Assembly (NCBI RefSeq): GCF_004187715.1
Contig: NZ_QZWF01000005.1
Span: 1 to 64,000, forward strand
Reading direction: 5' to 3'
DNA length: 64,000 nt
From: Streptomyces sp. F001
Lineage (GTDB): Bacteria > Actinomycetota > Actinomycetes > Streptomycetales > Streptomycetaceae
Shown piece after piece: positions 43,890-52,156 of the stretch (position 1 is the first letter of the stretch; each line of letters begins with the position of its first letter). The notes beneath the pieces were generated by a model that was given only the letters and a program-made list of their open reading frames with translations, searched no databases and had not been told where the DNA came from. A program made the translations under genes and the position numbers.

Positions 43890-44648
43890 ATGAACGCGCC
43901 GTTCGCAACCAACCTGCTCGGATGGAAGAAGCTGGAGAAAACCAGCAAGCTCGTCCCCAACAACGCGGACTCCGACAGCGACACGTCAAAGCTGATCGCG
44001 AAGCACGTTCTTGAGGCACTCGGAGTAGAACCCGATGTCGTGCTTCCCGACGCGCCGGACAGTCTTGGCCCCGCATTGGAACACGCGGTCTGCGATCATC
44101 TGAAAACCGCGCTGCCTGCCGAGGCTCCGGGATGTGTCTGGCATGTTGACCACAAGAAGACCGTGGCTGACTTCGCTCAGTATGAGCACTTGGACAGAGT
44201 GGCCAAAGCGGTGCGCGAGAACGCTACCCTCCGTGTTGATCTGGGCCGCGATTACCTCATCAAGCCAGACGTCACGATAGGCATCACGCGCCCCCCGGCA
44301 GAGACCGCCGCCCGTCCTCATCTGCATGCGGCGGTATCCTGTAAATGGACAATCAGGTCAGATCGTGTACAGAACGTACGTCACGAGTTCCTCCAGATGA
44401 TCAGGCATCGGCGCGGCCGACTCCCTCATCTGGTGGTGGTGACTGCAGAGCCCATGCCTAGCCGGATTGCCTCAATCGCCCGTGGGACGGGAGAAGCCGA
44501 TGCCATTTACCATGTCGCCTTCGACGCCCTGAAGACCGCAGTGGCCGACGTCGGCAACAGCAAGCAAAGGGACGATCTCAGCGAGATCATCGAACAGGGC
44601 CGTCTCCTCCCGTACGGAATGCTGCTGCCAACTCTGTCCGGCTGGTAA
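43890..44648 (+). CDS. NgoMIV-family type II restriction endonuclease (predicted GCCGGC)
   Basis: 252 aa, ATG at 43890. Key NgoMIV residues are recognisable: Asp127 in KPDVTI (Asp140), Ser150-Cys151-Lys152 (Ser185, Lys187), Glu166 exactly 14 after the Lys (Glu201) and the base-reading RSDR at 156-159 (Arg191-Arg194). NgoMIV is 286 aa; a shorter segment between Asp127 and Ser150 accounts for much of the difference. It is a tetrameric enzyme family cutting at GCCGGC. Coupled to the NaeI-like gene, giving two unrelated folds with one expected target. Confidence 0.92.
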   Translation: MNAPFATNLLGWKKLEKTSKLVPNNADSDSDTSKLIAKHVLEALGVEPDVVLPDAPDSLGPALEHAVCDHLKTALPAEAPGCVWHVDHKKTVADFAQYEHLDRVAKAVRENATLRVDLGRDYLIKPDVTIGITRPPAETAARPHLHAAVSCKWTIRSDRVQNVRHEFLQMIRHRRGRLPHLVVVTAEPMPSRIASIARGTGEADAIYHVAFDALKTAVADVGNSKQRDDLSEIIEQGRLLPYGMLLPTLSGW

Positions 44649-44661
44649 CCACTCACCGCAA

Positions 44662-45180
44662 ATGACTACTCCCGCATCCCAACCAGATCAGCCGCAGGCC
44701 GCATGGACGCCCCCCGAGGGCTCCTGGGCCTCCTCCGCCGCACGCCGCCGCAACATGCAGGCAATCCGAAGCCGTGACACCACCCCGGAGCGCCTCATCC
44801 GCCGGCTGGTGCATGCCCAAGGGCTGCGATACCGAGTGGCGGCCCGCCCGCTCTCGGACCTTCGCCGTACCGCCGACATGATCTTCCGCCCCGCAAAAGT
44901 AGCCGTCTTCATCGACGGGTGCTACTGGCACGGCTGCCCTGAACATTACGTTCCCCCGAAGACCAACCCCGGCTATTGGTCCGACAAAGTAGCCCGGAAT
45001 ATCGCCCGCGACCGCGATACAGACGAACGTCTGCAGGCGGCTGGCTGGCTCGTCTTGCGGTTCTGGGAACACCAGTCAGCGGAGGAGTGCAGTGATGCTA
45101 TCTGCCGAGCGGTGACATCCAGGCGCCCAGCCGCGCCAGGCAGCAGGCCGGACACACCTACTGAGCGAGGGACATCTTGA
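44662..45180 (+). CDS. vsr: Very-short-patch repair endonuclease Vsr
   Basis: 172 aa, ATG at 44662. Family motifs MQAIRSRDTTPERLIRRLVH, TADMIF (metal-binding Asp), FIDGCYWHGCPEH (zinc site) and VLRFWEH. Vsr nicks at T-G mismatches formed by deamination of 5-methylcytosine. It fits with a C5 methyltransferase that modifies GCCGGC in the same island. The 3' end overlaps the convergent HTH gene by 23 bases. Confidence 0.92.
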   Translation: MTTPASQPDQPQAAWTPPEGSWASSAARRRNMQAIRSRDTTPERLIRRLVHAQGLRYRVAARPLSDLRRTADMIFRPAKVAVFIDGCYWHGCPEHYVPPKTNPGYWSDKVARNIARDRDTDERLQAAGWLVLRFWEHQSAEECSDAICRAVTSRRPAAPGSRPDTPTERGTS

Positions 45181-45847
45181 GCACCCTCCGGGCCGTGGCG
45201 TTATCTCCAATCCTCATAAACTCATAGGCAATCTCGGCGAGTTGACGCCCATCACGCCCTGCCTGCGCATACCCCAGGATCATGTCTGCTTCAGGACGCA
45301 GTCCACCCGCCCTGCACGCGGCCACCGCGTTCGCCACTTCTGCCGGGCCGCCCGCCAGGCCGACATGCCTCAGAATGCCGGCAACATCCTCGGCCCTTCT
45401 GGTCCGCTTCAGGGCCAACAGGTTCACCGCCGGGGGCCACCGCCCTTGGCTGTGTTGCCGGTCCCCCTGCTGTGAGGGGACCGGCAACACAGATGCCTGG
45501 CAGTTCGCGCAGAGAAGCGCCGGCGGTTCACATACCTTCAGCCGGAGATCCTCGAGCTCTTCCCAGGTGACCGGCATGCGGGCGCGATTCTTCCGCGCGG
45601 TGGACTCTGCTAGGTCGTAGAGCGCACGGACCACATCTCGCTTGGGCTTGCGTATGCGTGCGTTGAGCAGGTCGGAGAGCGCGCTCGCTGAGGTGTCGCA
45701 GCCGCGGTTACGGCTGGCCAGTGCCGCATGCGTCTGTCTCAGCGACAGCCCGATCACCGGCACAAGACCACGCAAGGCCCTAGCCAGAGCCTTTCTCTCA
45801 TCCGGAATTCCTTCCTCCAGTTCCCTGAAGTGGCCAGGTCGTGGCAC
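45158..45847 (-). CDS. HTH-containing protein of the island, function unknown
   Basis: 229 aa from the GTG at 45847, preceded by AAGGAG; an in-frame GTG at 45868 lacks such a site. The N-terminal 85 residues look like a helix-turn-helix (GLSLRQTHAALASRN, ASALSDLLNARIRKP). A Cys pair LLCANC follows, then a helical C-terminus (EVANAVAACRAGGLRPEAD) that could be TPR-like. The gene contains a 16-bp perfect inverted repeat. It faces vsr convergently and the winged-helix gene divergently, so a regulator of the island is plausible. Confidence 0.6.
   Translation of the reverse strand: MPRPGHFRELEEGIPDERKALARALRGLVPVIGLSLRQTHAALASRNRGCDTSASALSDLLNARIRKPKRDVVRALYDLAESTARKNRARMPVTWEELEDLRLKVCEPPALLCANCQASVLPVPSQQGDRQHSQGRWPPAVNLLALKRTRRAEDVAGILRHVGLAGGPAEVANAVAACRAGGLRPEADMILGYAQAGRDGRQLAEIAYEFMRIGDNATARRVLKMSLAQ
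45451..45491. repeat. 16-bp perfect inverted repeat inside a coding region
   Basis: TGTGTTGCCGGTCCCC (45451-45466) is repeated inverted at 45476-45491 with a 9-base loop. It lies within the HTH gene, in the segment after the Cys pair, without breaking the frame. A stem of this strength could terminate or pause transcription of the gene or of read-through from vsr. Confidence 0.8.
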
Positions 45848-45934
45848 GCCAGCTCCTTGAGTTCTCACGGCACAGAAACAGCAGCATTCGACAACAGTGT
45901 GCCGCTACTCATCGCCAACTGGCGCCCCACGCAT

Positions 45935-45954
45935 GTCCGGATACGCATCTGGAC
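45935..45954. promoter_or_regulatory. Inverted repeat in the divergent promoter of the second island operon
   Basis: GTCC-G-GAT-ACGC-ATC-T-GGAC: two 7-bp half-arms with one mismatch around a 4-base centre. It lies in the 226-base gap between the HTH gene and the winged-helix gene, and would suit a control protein site. Confidence 0.45.
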
Positions 45955-46073
45955 ACTCAATCACTTCCAATTCAGACGGACTTGGAGTTCCGTTGTGCCC
46001 AACGGGCCACTGTCGGGATCAATCGTCCTGACACACAGTCAGGCTGGCCCACTCATGCTCTGCGAGGTGGCGG

Positions 46074-46751
46074 ATGAGCACGGCCTTGCCTTCATGGCAG
46101 GACAGCAAACTGGGCACGATGAAACGCGCCGCACTCTGGCTCGTCCAGGTGGTCGGTGAAGGGAACATCTTCACCAAGGCTGACCTGCGTGCGGCCTTTC
46201 CGGATGTGGCCCAGATCGACCGCCGTATGCGCGATCTCCGCGATTTCGGGTGGAAGATCGATACCAACCGCGAGGACATCGACCTCGGCACCAACGAGCA
46301 GCGCTTTGTACAGCGCGGCGCACCCGTCTGGGAACCGGGCCGCGGCACTAAGCCCAAGAACTCAATCACGGTGACCCAGCGCCGGGAGCTGCTCGCCAGC
46401 TACAACCACAAGTGCAGTTCGTGCGGCGCTACTCCGGGAGATGCGTACGCCGACTCCGAACTCACGGCTCAACTCGACGTTACCAAACGCGAAGTCCTGC
46501 TGCCGGACGGCACGAAGGCCCTTCAGTACGTCGTCGAGTGCAACCGCTGCCGTGTCGGCGGCATCGGTTCCACGTACGACGTGTCGGCCTTGCTCTCCGA
46601 AGCCGCCTCGCTGCCCTCACTCGAACTCGACATCCTGAAGTCTTGGATCAAGCAGGGCGCCCGGACGTTCAGCTCCGTCGAGAACATCTGGGCGAAGTAC
46701 CGCGCACTGCCGGCTGAGGCACGCGAAGCCTTTCGTGACGGCCTGAACTAA
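46074..46751 (+). CDS. Winged-helix plus double-CxxC (HNH-like) R-M-associated protein
   Basis: 225 aa, ATG at 46074 with GAGGTGG upstream. Residues about 15-70 form a winged helix (AALWLVQVVGEGN, RMRDLRDFGWKI). The C-terminal part has CSSC and CNRC about 50 residues apart, as in treble-clef or HNH nucleases, but the usual DH dipeptide between them is absent. It may be a DNA-binding specificity or control subunit rather than an active nuclease. First gene of a run with the ParB and SNF2 genes. Confidence 0.65.
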   Translation: MSTALPSWQDSKLGTMKRAALWLVQVVGEGNIFTKADLRAAFPDVAQIDRRMRDLRDFGWKIDTNREDIDLGTNEQRFVQRGAPVWEPGRGTKPKNSITVTQRRELLASYNHKCSSCGATPGDAYADSELTAQLDVTKREVLLPDGTKALQYVVECNRCRVGGIGSTYDVSALLSEAASLPSLELDILKSWIKQGARTFSSVENIWAKYRALPAEAREAFRDGLN

Positions 46752-46823
46752 GCGCCTGCGGGCCCTTGCCGGAGCTCGACACGATTAGTCCCCCACAGCT
46801 CACTCCAGCTACGAGAGGTACCA

Positions 46824-48239
46824 ATGCCGACGGATTTCGGCGTCCCCCCGATCGCGGATGAGAACCGCGCCCTGGTCGAGCAGCGACTTCAAGACGCCCG
46901 CGCAGGTGACGCAGTGCCTGAAACACTCCGCGTGGAGTTCCGGGGCCGCCCTATACACGTCGAAGTCATCGACATGCCAGTGGACCGGCTCTACTACAAC
47001 CCCACAACGCACAGGGTCAGTGCGCAGCGCGCCCACGACCCGTTGCAGGAACAGGAACTGGAGAAGGACCACTGGTCCGACGCCGGCCAGAGCTATCTGC
47101 ATCACCTGCTGACAGCAATGCCCTCTGACCCGCACCAGCGCGACCCGGACTTCGACAAGCTGAAGGAGAGCCTTCGCGAACACCGCCAGAACGAGCCGGG
47201 GCTCATCTCCCGTGAAGGCGTTCTCGTCAACGGCAACACCCGCCGGGCCGCTCTCAAAGAGCTGGGTGTCCAGTCCATCCGCGTGGGCGTGCTACCGGCC
47301 AGCTGCACCTGGGACGATATCCGCTCAGTCGAACTGTCGTTGCAGCTCAGGCCGGACCGACGACGCGAGTACTCCTACGTCAACAAGCTGATGGCCATTG
47401 AGGAGCAGATCAGACTGGGTCTGCCCCTCGCCGCTATCGCAAAGCTGTTTCACACTTCAACGCCGGCGCTGGAGCGAGACACATGGGTTCTTGGACAACT
47501 GCGTGACTTGGTCAAGCGCAGCGAGAACGGCCGGGTCAAGCTGCGCCTCATGGACTTCGAGGACGCTAAGGAAAGGTTCGCCGAGCTGTACCGGACCTAC
47601 GTCAAGGAGAAAGCTAAGAGTAAAGAAAAGGCTGACGCTCTTCTTGAGTACCGGCTGGCTGCCATTGTTCTCGACGTCGCCAAGACCGACATCCGCGCCA
47701 TCCGAACCGACTTCCGGGAGAAGTACCTGGAGCATCGACTGCCTGAAGCGCTCCGTGCCATGGCACCAGAGCAGCCAAAGGCGGTCTCCATCCCCGGTCT
47801 CAACCGCTCCGTGCCGGCACCGAGTTCCGAAACGGCCAAGGCGCGTGCCCTCACTGACATCCTTCTCAGGGCGAAGGCCACACAGAAGTCCGGGACCGTT
47901 GCGACCCCCGAGGAGATGACTGAGGCCAACCGCTCCGTGTCTGTACTGGAGGGTGCGTTCGACGAGTCGATCAGAGCCGCTCATAAGGCGAACCGCGAGC
48001 AGAAGAAGCGGCTCGCAGCTCCCGACCGCATCATCGCCGCGGTTGACGATCTCCAGCAGTGCGTCACAGACCTGGTGCTGGCGCGGGGCAACAACAGCCT
48101 GGATGAAGGCGCCTTTGATGACACCCTGATCGCGCTCAGGCAGGCGCTGGCCAAGGTGTCAGCCGAGGCCTCAAAGAGTATCCAGCTCCCGGGTGAGGGC
48201 CTGTCGTGGCTGCGTGAGGCCGTGGGAAGCGAACGATGA
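46824..48239 (+). CDS. ParB/sulfiredoxin-domain protein
   Basis: 471 aa, ATG at 46824 with GAGAGG upstream. The ParB-like nuclease/CTPase domain (LKESLREHRQNEPGL, then VLVNGNTRRAALKELG) is followed by a helix-turn-helix-like stretch (AIAKLFHTSTPAL) and a long charged helical C-terminus with possible coiled coil. It is not the chromosomal ParB, since no ParA neighbour exists. Its stop overlaps the helicase start as ATGA, so it likely works with it, perhaps as a DNA-sliding partner. Confidence 0.78.
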   Translation: MPTDFGVPPIADENRALVEQRLQDARAGDAVPETLRVEFRGRPIHVEVIDMPVDRLYYNPTTHRVSAQRAHDPLQEQELEKDHWSDAGQSYLHHLLTAMPSDPHQRDPDFDKLKESLREHRQNEPGLISREGVLVNGNTRRAALKELGVQSIRVGVLPASCTWDDIRSVELSLQLRPDRRREYSYVNKLMAIEEQIRLGLPLAAIAKLFHTSTPALERDTWVLGQLRDLVKRSENGRVKLRLMDFEDAKERFAELYRTYVKEKAKSKEKADALLEYRLAAIVLDVAKTDIRAIRTDFREKYLEHRLPEALRAMAPEQPKAVSIPGLNRSVPAPSSETAKARALTDILLRAKATQKSGTVATPEEMTEANRSVSVLEGAFDESIRAAHKANREQKKRLAAPDRIIAAVDDLQQCVTDLVLARGNNSLDEGAFDDTLIALRQALAKVSAEASKSIQLPGEGLSWLREAVGSER

Positions 48240-50065
48240 CGCACTCTGACCTTCCGTCTCTCCGCATCACCTTCGACGTCACACGGACACGCGCAGTACT
48301 CCGTGCCCGGCCAGGCCTCGAAGCGGACTTCGGCATGCTGGCCACCCGGCTCACTCCGGGTGGCCAGCGTGGTCCGCTCGCGTCCGATGCCGACCTGGAC
48401 AGTTTTCTGTCCTCCATCGGTGAACTGGCGGACTGGCCCCACGCTGACGTCGAATGGGAACCTGAGCTGGCCAACCTGGTCACCGACGTTCTGGACGACG
48501 CTGAGACCGTCCAGGCCCGGCTCAGCTCCCCGCCTGGCGAAGCCCAGCGGGCACGGCTTGCGCCAGAGGACATCCCTGCATTGCTCGGCGCAGGCTGGAA
48601 GGCAGACCTCACCTCATTCCAACTCAGGGATATCGGTGAGTTGTTGTCCCTGGGCCACGGTGCGAACTTCAGCGTTCCCGGAGCCGGAAAGACCCGCACG
48701 GCACTGGCTGTGTTCAGTGCTCTGCGTGAGCGAGGCGAGGTCCGGCGGCTGCTCGTCATCTGCCCCAAATCAGCGTATGAGGCCTGGACTTTCGAAGGGG
48801 ATACCTGCTTCAAGGAACCCCTGCTGACTTCCGTCATGGACAACGGATCCCTTGAAGCAGAAGCTGATGTAGTCCTGGTCAACTACGAGCGGCTGTCCGG
48901 CTCCGTGAGCCGTCTGTCCGAATGGCTGCGCACGGTCCCAGCGATGCTCGTGCTGGACGAGGCGCACCGTATGAAGCTCGGAGCCCGCGGCACCTACGGA
49001 TCTGCTTGTCTTTCGCTAGGGCCGCTAGCCCAACGACGCCTCATCCTCACCGGGACGCCAGCCCCCAACGGTGCCCGAGATCTGGAAAACCTGCTTTCGT
49101 TCGTCTGGCCAGGACGCGGCAAGCAGCTCGTTGTCAAAGCTGTCAGCGGTGGCGATCTGGCCTATGCGAGCCAGGTACTGCGTCCGCTGTTCACCCGCAC
49201 GACGAAGAAGGAGCTGGGTCTCCCTCCGTTTGAGCCTCTTGTGCGCTATGTCGAACTTCCCCCACTGCACCGCGAGTTGTACAACGCGCTCAAGGGATCC
49301 CCGTCCGCACGCCAGGGCGATCTGACCTCTCTCGGGAAGGCCGCGATGCGCATGCTGATGGCTGCGATCAGTCCCGCCCTGCTGGCCCCGGGCGACAACG
49401 TCTACGATCCGCTTGTCTTTCAGCTGCCGGCAGTTGACGCCTCCGCCGGCGACTCACTGCACACGCTGCTCCAGCGGCTCCCTCAGCATGAGCTCCCGCC
49501 CAAGTATGCGGAAACCGCGCGGATCGTCGCCAGGAACGCGCAGGTCGGCCGCAAGACACTCGTATGGACGGGGTTCATCCGAAGCCAGAAGACCCTGGAA
49601 CAGCTACTGGCACCGCACGCCCCTGCTTCCGTTTACGGCGCCACCCCGTCCCCGGATAGGGAAGCTGAGCTCAGCCGCTTTCGCGAAGACCCGTTGTGTA
49701 TGGCCCTGATCTCCAATCCCGCGACTCTTGGTGAAGGCATCAGCCTTCACCAGGTCTGTCACGACGCGGTGTACGTGGACCGCGACTTCATGGCCGGGCG
49801 CTTCCTTCAGAGCCTTGACCGCATTCACCGGCTGGGACTGCCTCCAGACACCGAGACACGCGTGACTGTCCTGACGGCCCGAGGCACGATCGATGAAATC
49901 GTCGCCCTGCGCCTTGAAGAGAAGCTGAACTTCCTGGGCAGCGTGCTCGACGACCCCGCGGTGCGCCAACTCGGCGATCTCCAAGAGGAGGAGACCACAG
50001 GACTAGGCATGGACGCCGATGACATCCATGCCCTCCTCGCGCATCTGGACAGTCGACTCCCGTGA
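48236..50065 (+). CDS. SNF2-family helicase/translocase
   Basis: 609 aa, ATG at 48236. Helicase motifs: PGAGKT (148-153), VLDEAHRMK with DEAH (241-244), ILTGTPAPN and, in the second RecA lobe, LGEGISLHQ and QSLDRIHRLG. The N-terminal 120 residues match nothing I know. Such translocases couple ATP use to DNA tracking in restriction systems. Translationally coupled to the ParB-domain gene and separated by a shared terminator from the methyltransferase. Confidence 0.88.
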   Translation: MTHSDLPSLRITFDVTRTRAVLRARPGLEADFGMLATRLTPGGQRGPLASDADLDSFLSSIGELADWPHADVEWEPELANLVTDVLDDAETVQARLSSPPGEAQRARLAPEDIPALLGAGWKADLTSFQLRDIGELLSLGHGANFSVPGAGKTRTALAVFSALRERGEVRRLLVICPKSAYEAWTFEGDTCFKEPLLTSVMDNGSLEAEADVVLVNYERLSGSVSRLSEWLRTVPAMLVLDEAHRMKLGARGTYGSACLSLGPLAQRRLILTGTPAPNGARDLENLLSFVWPGRGKQLVVKAVSGGDLAYASQVLRPLFTRTTKKELGLPPFEPLVRYVELPPLHRELYNALKGSPSARQGDLTSLGKAAMRMLMAAISPALLAPGDNVYDPLVFQLPAVDASAGDSLHTLLQRLPQHELPPKYAETARIVARNAQVGRKTLVWTGFIRSQKTLEQLLAPHAPASVYGATPSPDREAELSRFREDPLCMALISNPATLGEGISLHQVCHDAVYVDRDFMAGRFLQSLDRIHRLGLPPDTETRVTVLTARGTIDEIVALRLEEKLNFLGSVLDDPAVRQLGDLQEEETTGLGMDADDIHALLAHLDSRLP

Positions 50066-50066
50066 C

Positions 50067-50115
50067 GGGTGGCTGAGCAGCAGTACCTCTCCTGTGCGGT
50101 GCTGCCCAGCCGCCC
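50067..50115. terminator. Bidirectional hairpin between helicase and methyltransferase genes
   Basis: GGGTGGCTGAGCAGCA (50067-50082) pairs with TGCTGCCCAGCCGCCC (50100-50115), a 16-bp stem with one mismatch and one G-U. It sits between convergent stops at 50065 and 50120. Confidence 0.7.
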
Positions 50116-50119
50116 TCAC

Positions 50120-51250
50120 TCACCGGCTGTTACCACGCCTGCGGTCAGCCTTGAGCACCTCGATGATCGATTCACCGATTGCCTGCGCGACGGGGGGCGG
50201 AAACGCGTTACCGACCTGCCGGTACTGAGCCGTCTTGCCTCCGCTGAAGTCCCAGTCCGTCGGGAACCCCTGAATGATCGCGGCTTGCCGGACCGTGAGC
50301 ATCGGACCGTCGGCACCGAACAGATCCCTGTCCTCGGTGCCAGTCGGCTGTCCATTCACGGGCGCGTTGGCCACGCCCATGCCCGAGACGCCCAACGCTC
50401 GCCACGCTTTCTTGGCGCGGCTCGGACCAAGGTCAGCACCTCCGTGCTTCTTGGAGCCGCCCACAAGTGTGGGAGCCACATCCTTGTCAGCCACCTTCTT
50501 CCAGTCGTTGAAAACCTGCCATGCCTGGGCGGCCCGCGGCCCATCCGCAAACGGCTGGATGCGCTCGAGCATCGTGTCCTCAAGTGCCTTGAAGACCGTG
50601 ACCCTCTCGGCACTGGGTGCGGGAGCTTCGTACTTCAGATCCTTGAGGACGTCCTTGCGGAAGGCAACGAGGATGGAGCGGGGCCGAAGCTGTGGTACGC
50701 CGAACTTCTCCGCTTCGTAAACCTCCCACGCCACAACCTCATAGCCGGGCAGCCCATCGTCGGATGGTTCCATCTCCTCAAGCGCGGCCTGGATTCGTGA
50801 CCTGTAGTCGTCGAACTTGGCGTCCATGAGGCCGCGGACGTTCTCGATCATCACGGCTCGTGGACGGATAAGCTCGGCCAGCTCCAGGATGCGCGGGAAG
50901 AGATCACGATCATCGTCCTCACCGAGCTGCTTGCCAGCGTGGGAGAACGGTGGGCACGGCACACCACCGGCGAGCAGGTCAACCTCACCTCTGCGATAGA
51001 GGCGGGCGCTCTTCACCAGGTCACGCTCGGGATCAAAGTCCACCACGTCTTTGCAGAGAACGTCGCAGTTGTCGCGTTCCCAGTCCCACTTCGGGAACGC
51101 CTCGATGTTCTTACGCAGTGTCGCCGCCGCGTACTTGTCGATCTCAACGAGGGCAAGATGCCTGAAACCGGCCAAGTGCAGTCCGATCGCCTGTCCACCC
51201 GCGCCGGCGCAGATCTCGATCGACGTGTAGCCCCGGTCAGTCCCGGTCAT
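50120..51250 (-). CDS. DNA (cytosine-5) methyltransferase of the R-M island
   Basis: 376 aa, ATG at 51250 with GGAGGGG upstream. Motif I CAGAGGQAIGL (14-24), motif IV GGVPCPPFS with catalytic Cys99, ENV at 136-138, QLRPRS (motif VIII), VRQAAIIQGFP and QVGNAFPPP (motif X). The target-recognition region contains APTLVGGSKKHGG, which I associate with methylases of NaeI/NgoMIV-type systems; predicted target GCCGGC. It would protect host DNA from the two endonucleases and create the 5mC that makes Vsr useful. Confidence 0.9.
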   Translation of the reverse strand: MTGTDRGYTSIEICAGAGGQAIGLHLAGFRHLALVEIDKYAAATLRKNIEAFPKWDWERDNCDVLCKDVVDFDPERDLVKSARLYRRGEVDLLAGGVPCPPFSHAGKQLGEDDDRDLFPRILELAELIRPRAVMIENVRGLMDAKFDDYRSRIQAALEEMEPSDDGLPGYEVVAWEVYEAEKFGVPQLRPRSILVAFRKDVLKDLKYEAPAPSAERVTVFKALEDTMLERIQPFADGPRAAQAWQVFNDWKKVADKDVAPTLVGGSKKHGGADLGPSRAKKAWRALGVSGMGVANAPVNGQPTGTEDRDLFGADGPMLTVRQAAIIQGFPTDWDFSGGKTAQYRQVGNAFPPPVAQAIGESIIEVLKADRRRGNSR

Positions 51251-51425
51251 GACCCCTCCTCTTGCACGAATTCCACTGACGCCTCATACGGCAGCCATCA
51301 CAGAGGGTGACATGACCCACTGACATTGCGACTCGACACGGCGGCATCCACCAGTGTGCGGCATCCCCTGCCCTACCTTGGTCACGAACAGCACAGCATT
51401 TTTCGAATGCTCGTACGATACCGTT

Positions 51426-52145
51426 GTGGCGAGAATCAACTGGACGCGTGACGAGCTGTTGCTGGCCTGTGCGCTCGTTGTCGAGAACGGCTGGCGTGAG
51501 CTGCGGCCTGCCGACAAGCGGGTGCAGAACCTGTCCAAGATCCTCAGGAAGCTCCCTCTGCACGATGGCGCGGCTGCAGATCCGAAGTTCCGCTCTCCTG
51601 GCAGCGTCAGCCGCAAGACGGGTGACATCGTGACAGCCCGTCTCGGCTATCACGGGGTCACTACGAAGGGCGGGCAGCTGACCCGTGAGGTGGTGGCCGA
51701 CTTCACAAAGCGCACCGACGAGATGCTCTCCGCCGCCCAGGCTCTGTACGCGGGCGTGGCATCCAGCGAGCTTGTCCGTGTACCCGCCCAAGAAGGCGAG
51801 GGAGCCTTGGGACGCGAGGGGCAGCTCCTCAGACGCTGGGCCCTCTACCGCGAGCGGGACAAACCTCTGCGCGACCGGAAGATCCAGGCGGTACTGGAAG
51901 AGGGCATCCCGCTGCAGTGCGAGGTGTGCTCGTTCGACTTCACCACTGCCTACGGTGAGCTGGGAGACGGCTACATCGAGGTGCACCACAGGCTGCCTCT
52001 CCACATATCGGGGGTGACAGAGACCCGGATCGCGGATCTTGCTCTCCTGTGCGCGAACTGCCACCGCATGTGCCACAGGACCTTCCGCGGAGAATCCTGG
52101 CGCACCCCCGCCGCCCTCCGGAGGCAGATGCGGAAGTCCGTTTAA
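51426..52145 (+). CDS. HNH endonuclease domain protein
   Basis: 239 aa from GTG 51426. No ribosome site is seen, but TACGAT lies six bases before the GTG, so a leaderless message is likely; a longer frame starts at 51354. The N-terminal domain (INWTRDELLLACALVVENGW) is conserved among nucleases in defence islands and may read DNA. The C-terminal HNH has CEVC, the IEVHHRLPL catalytic pattern and LLCANCHRMCHR. It probably belongs to the island, cutting DNA independently or with the R-M enzymes. Confidence 0.82.
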   Translation: MARINWTRDELLLACALVVENGWRELRPADKRVQNLSKILRKLPLHDGAAADPKFRSPGSVSRKTGDIVTARLGYHGVTTKGGQLTREVVADFTKRTDEMLSAAQALYAGVASSELVRVPAQEGEGALGREGQLLRRWALYRERDKPLRDRKIQAVLEEGIPLQCEVCSFDFTTAYGELGDGYIEVHHRLPLHISGVTETRIADLALLCANCHRMCHRTFRGESWRTPAALRRQMRKSV

Positions 52146-52156
52146 ACGGCGCCCCA

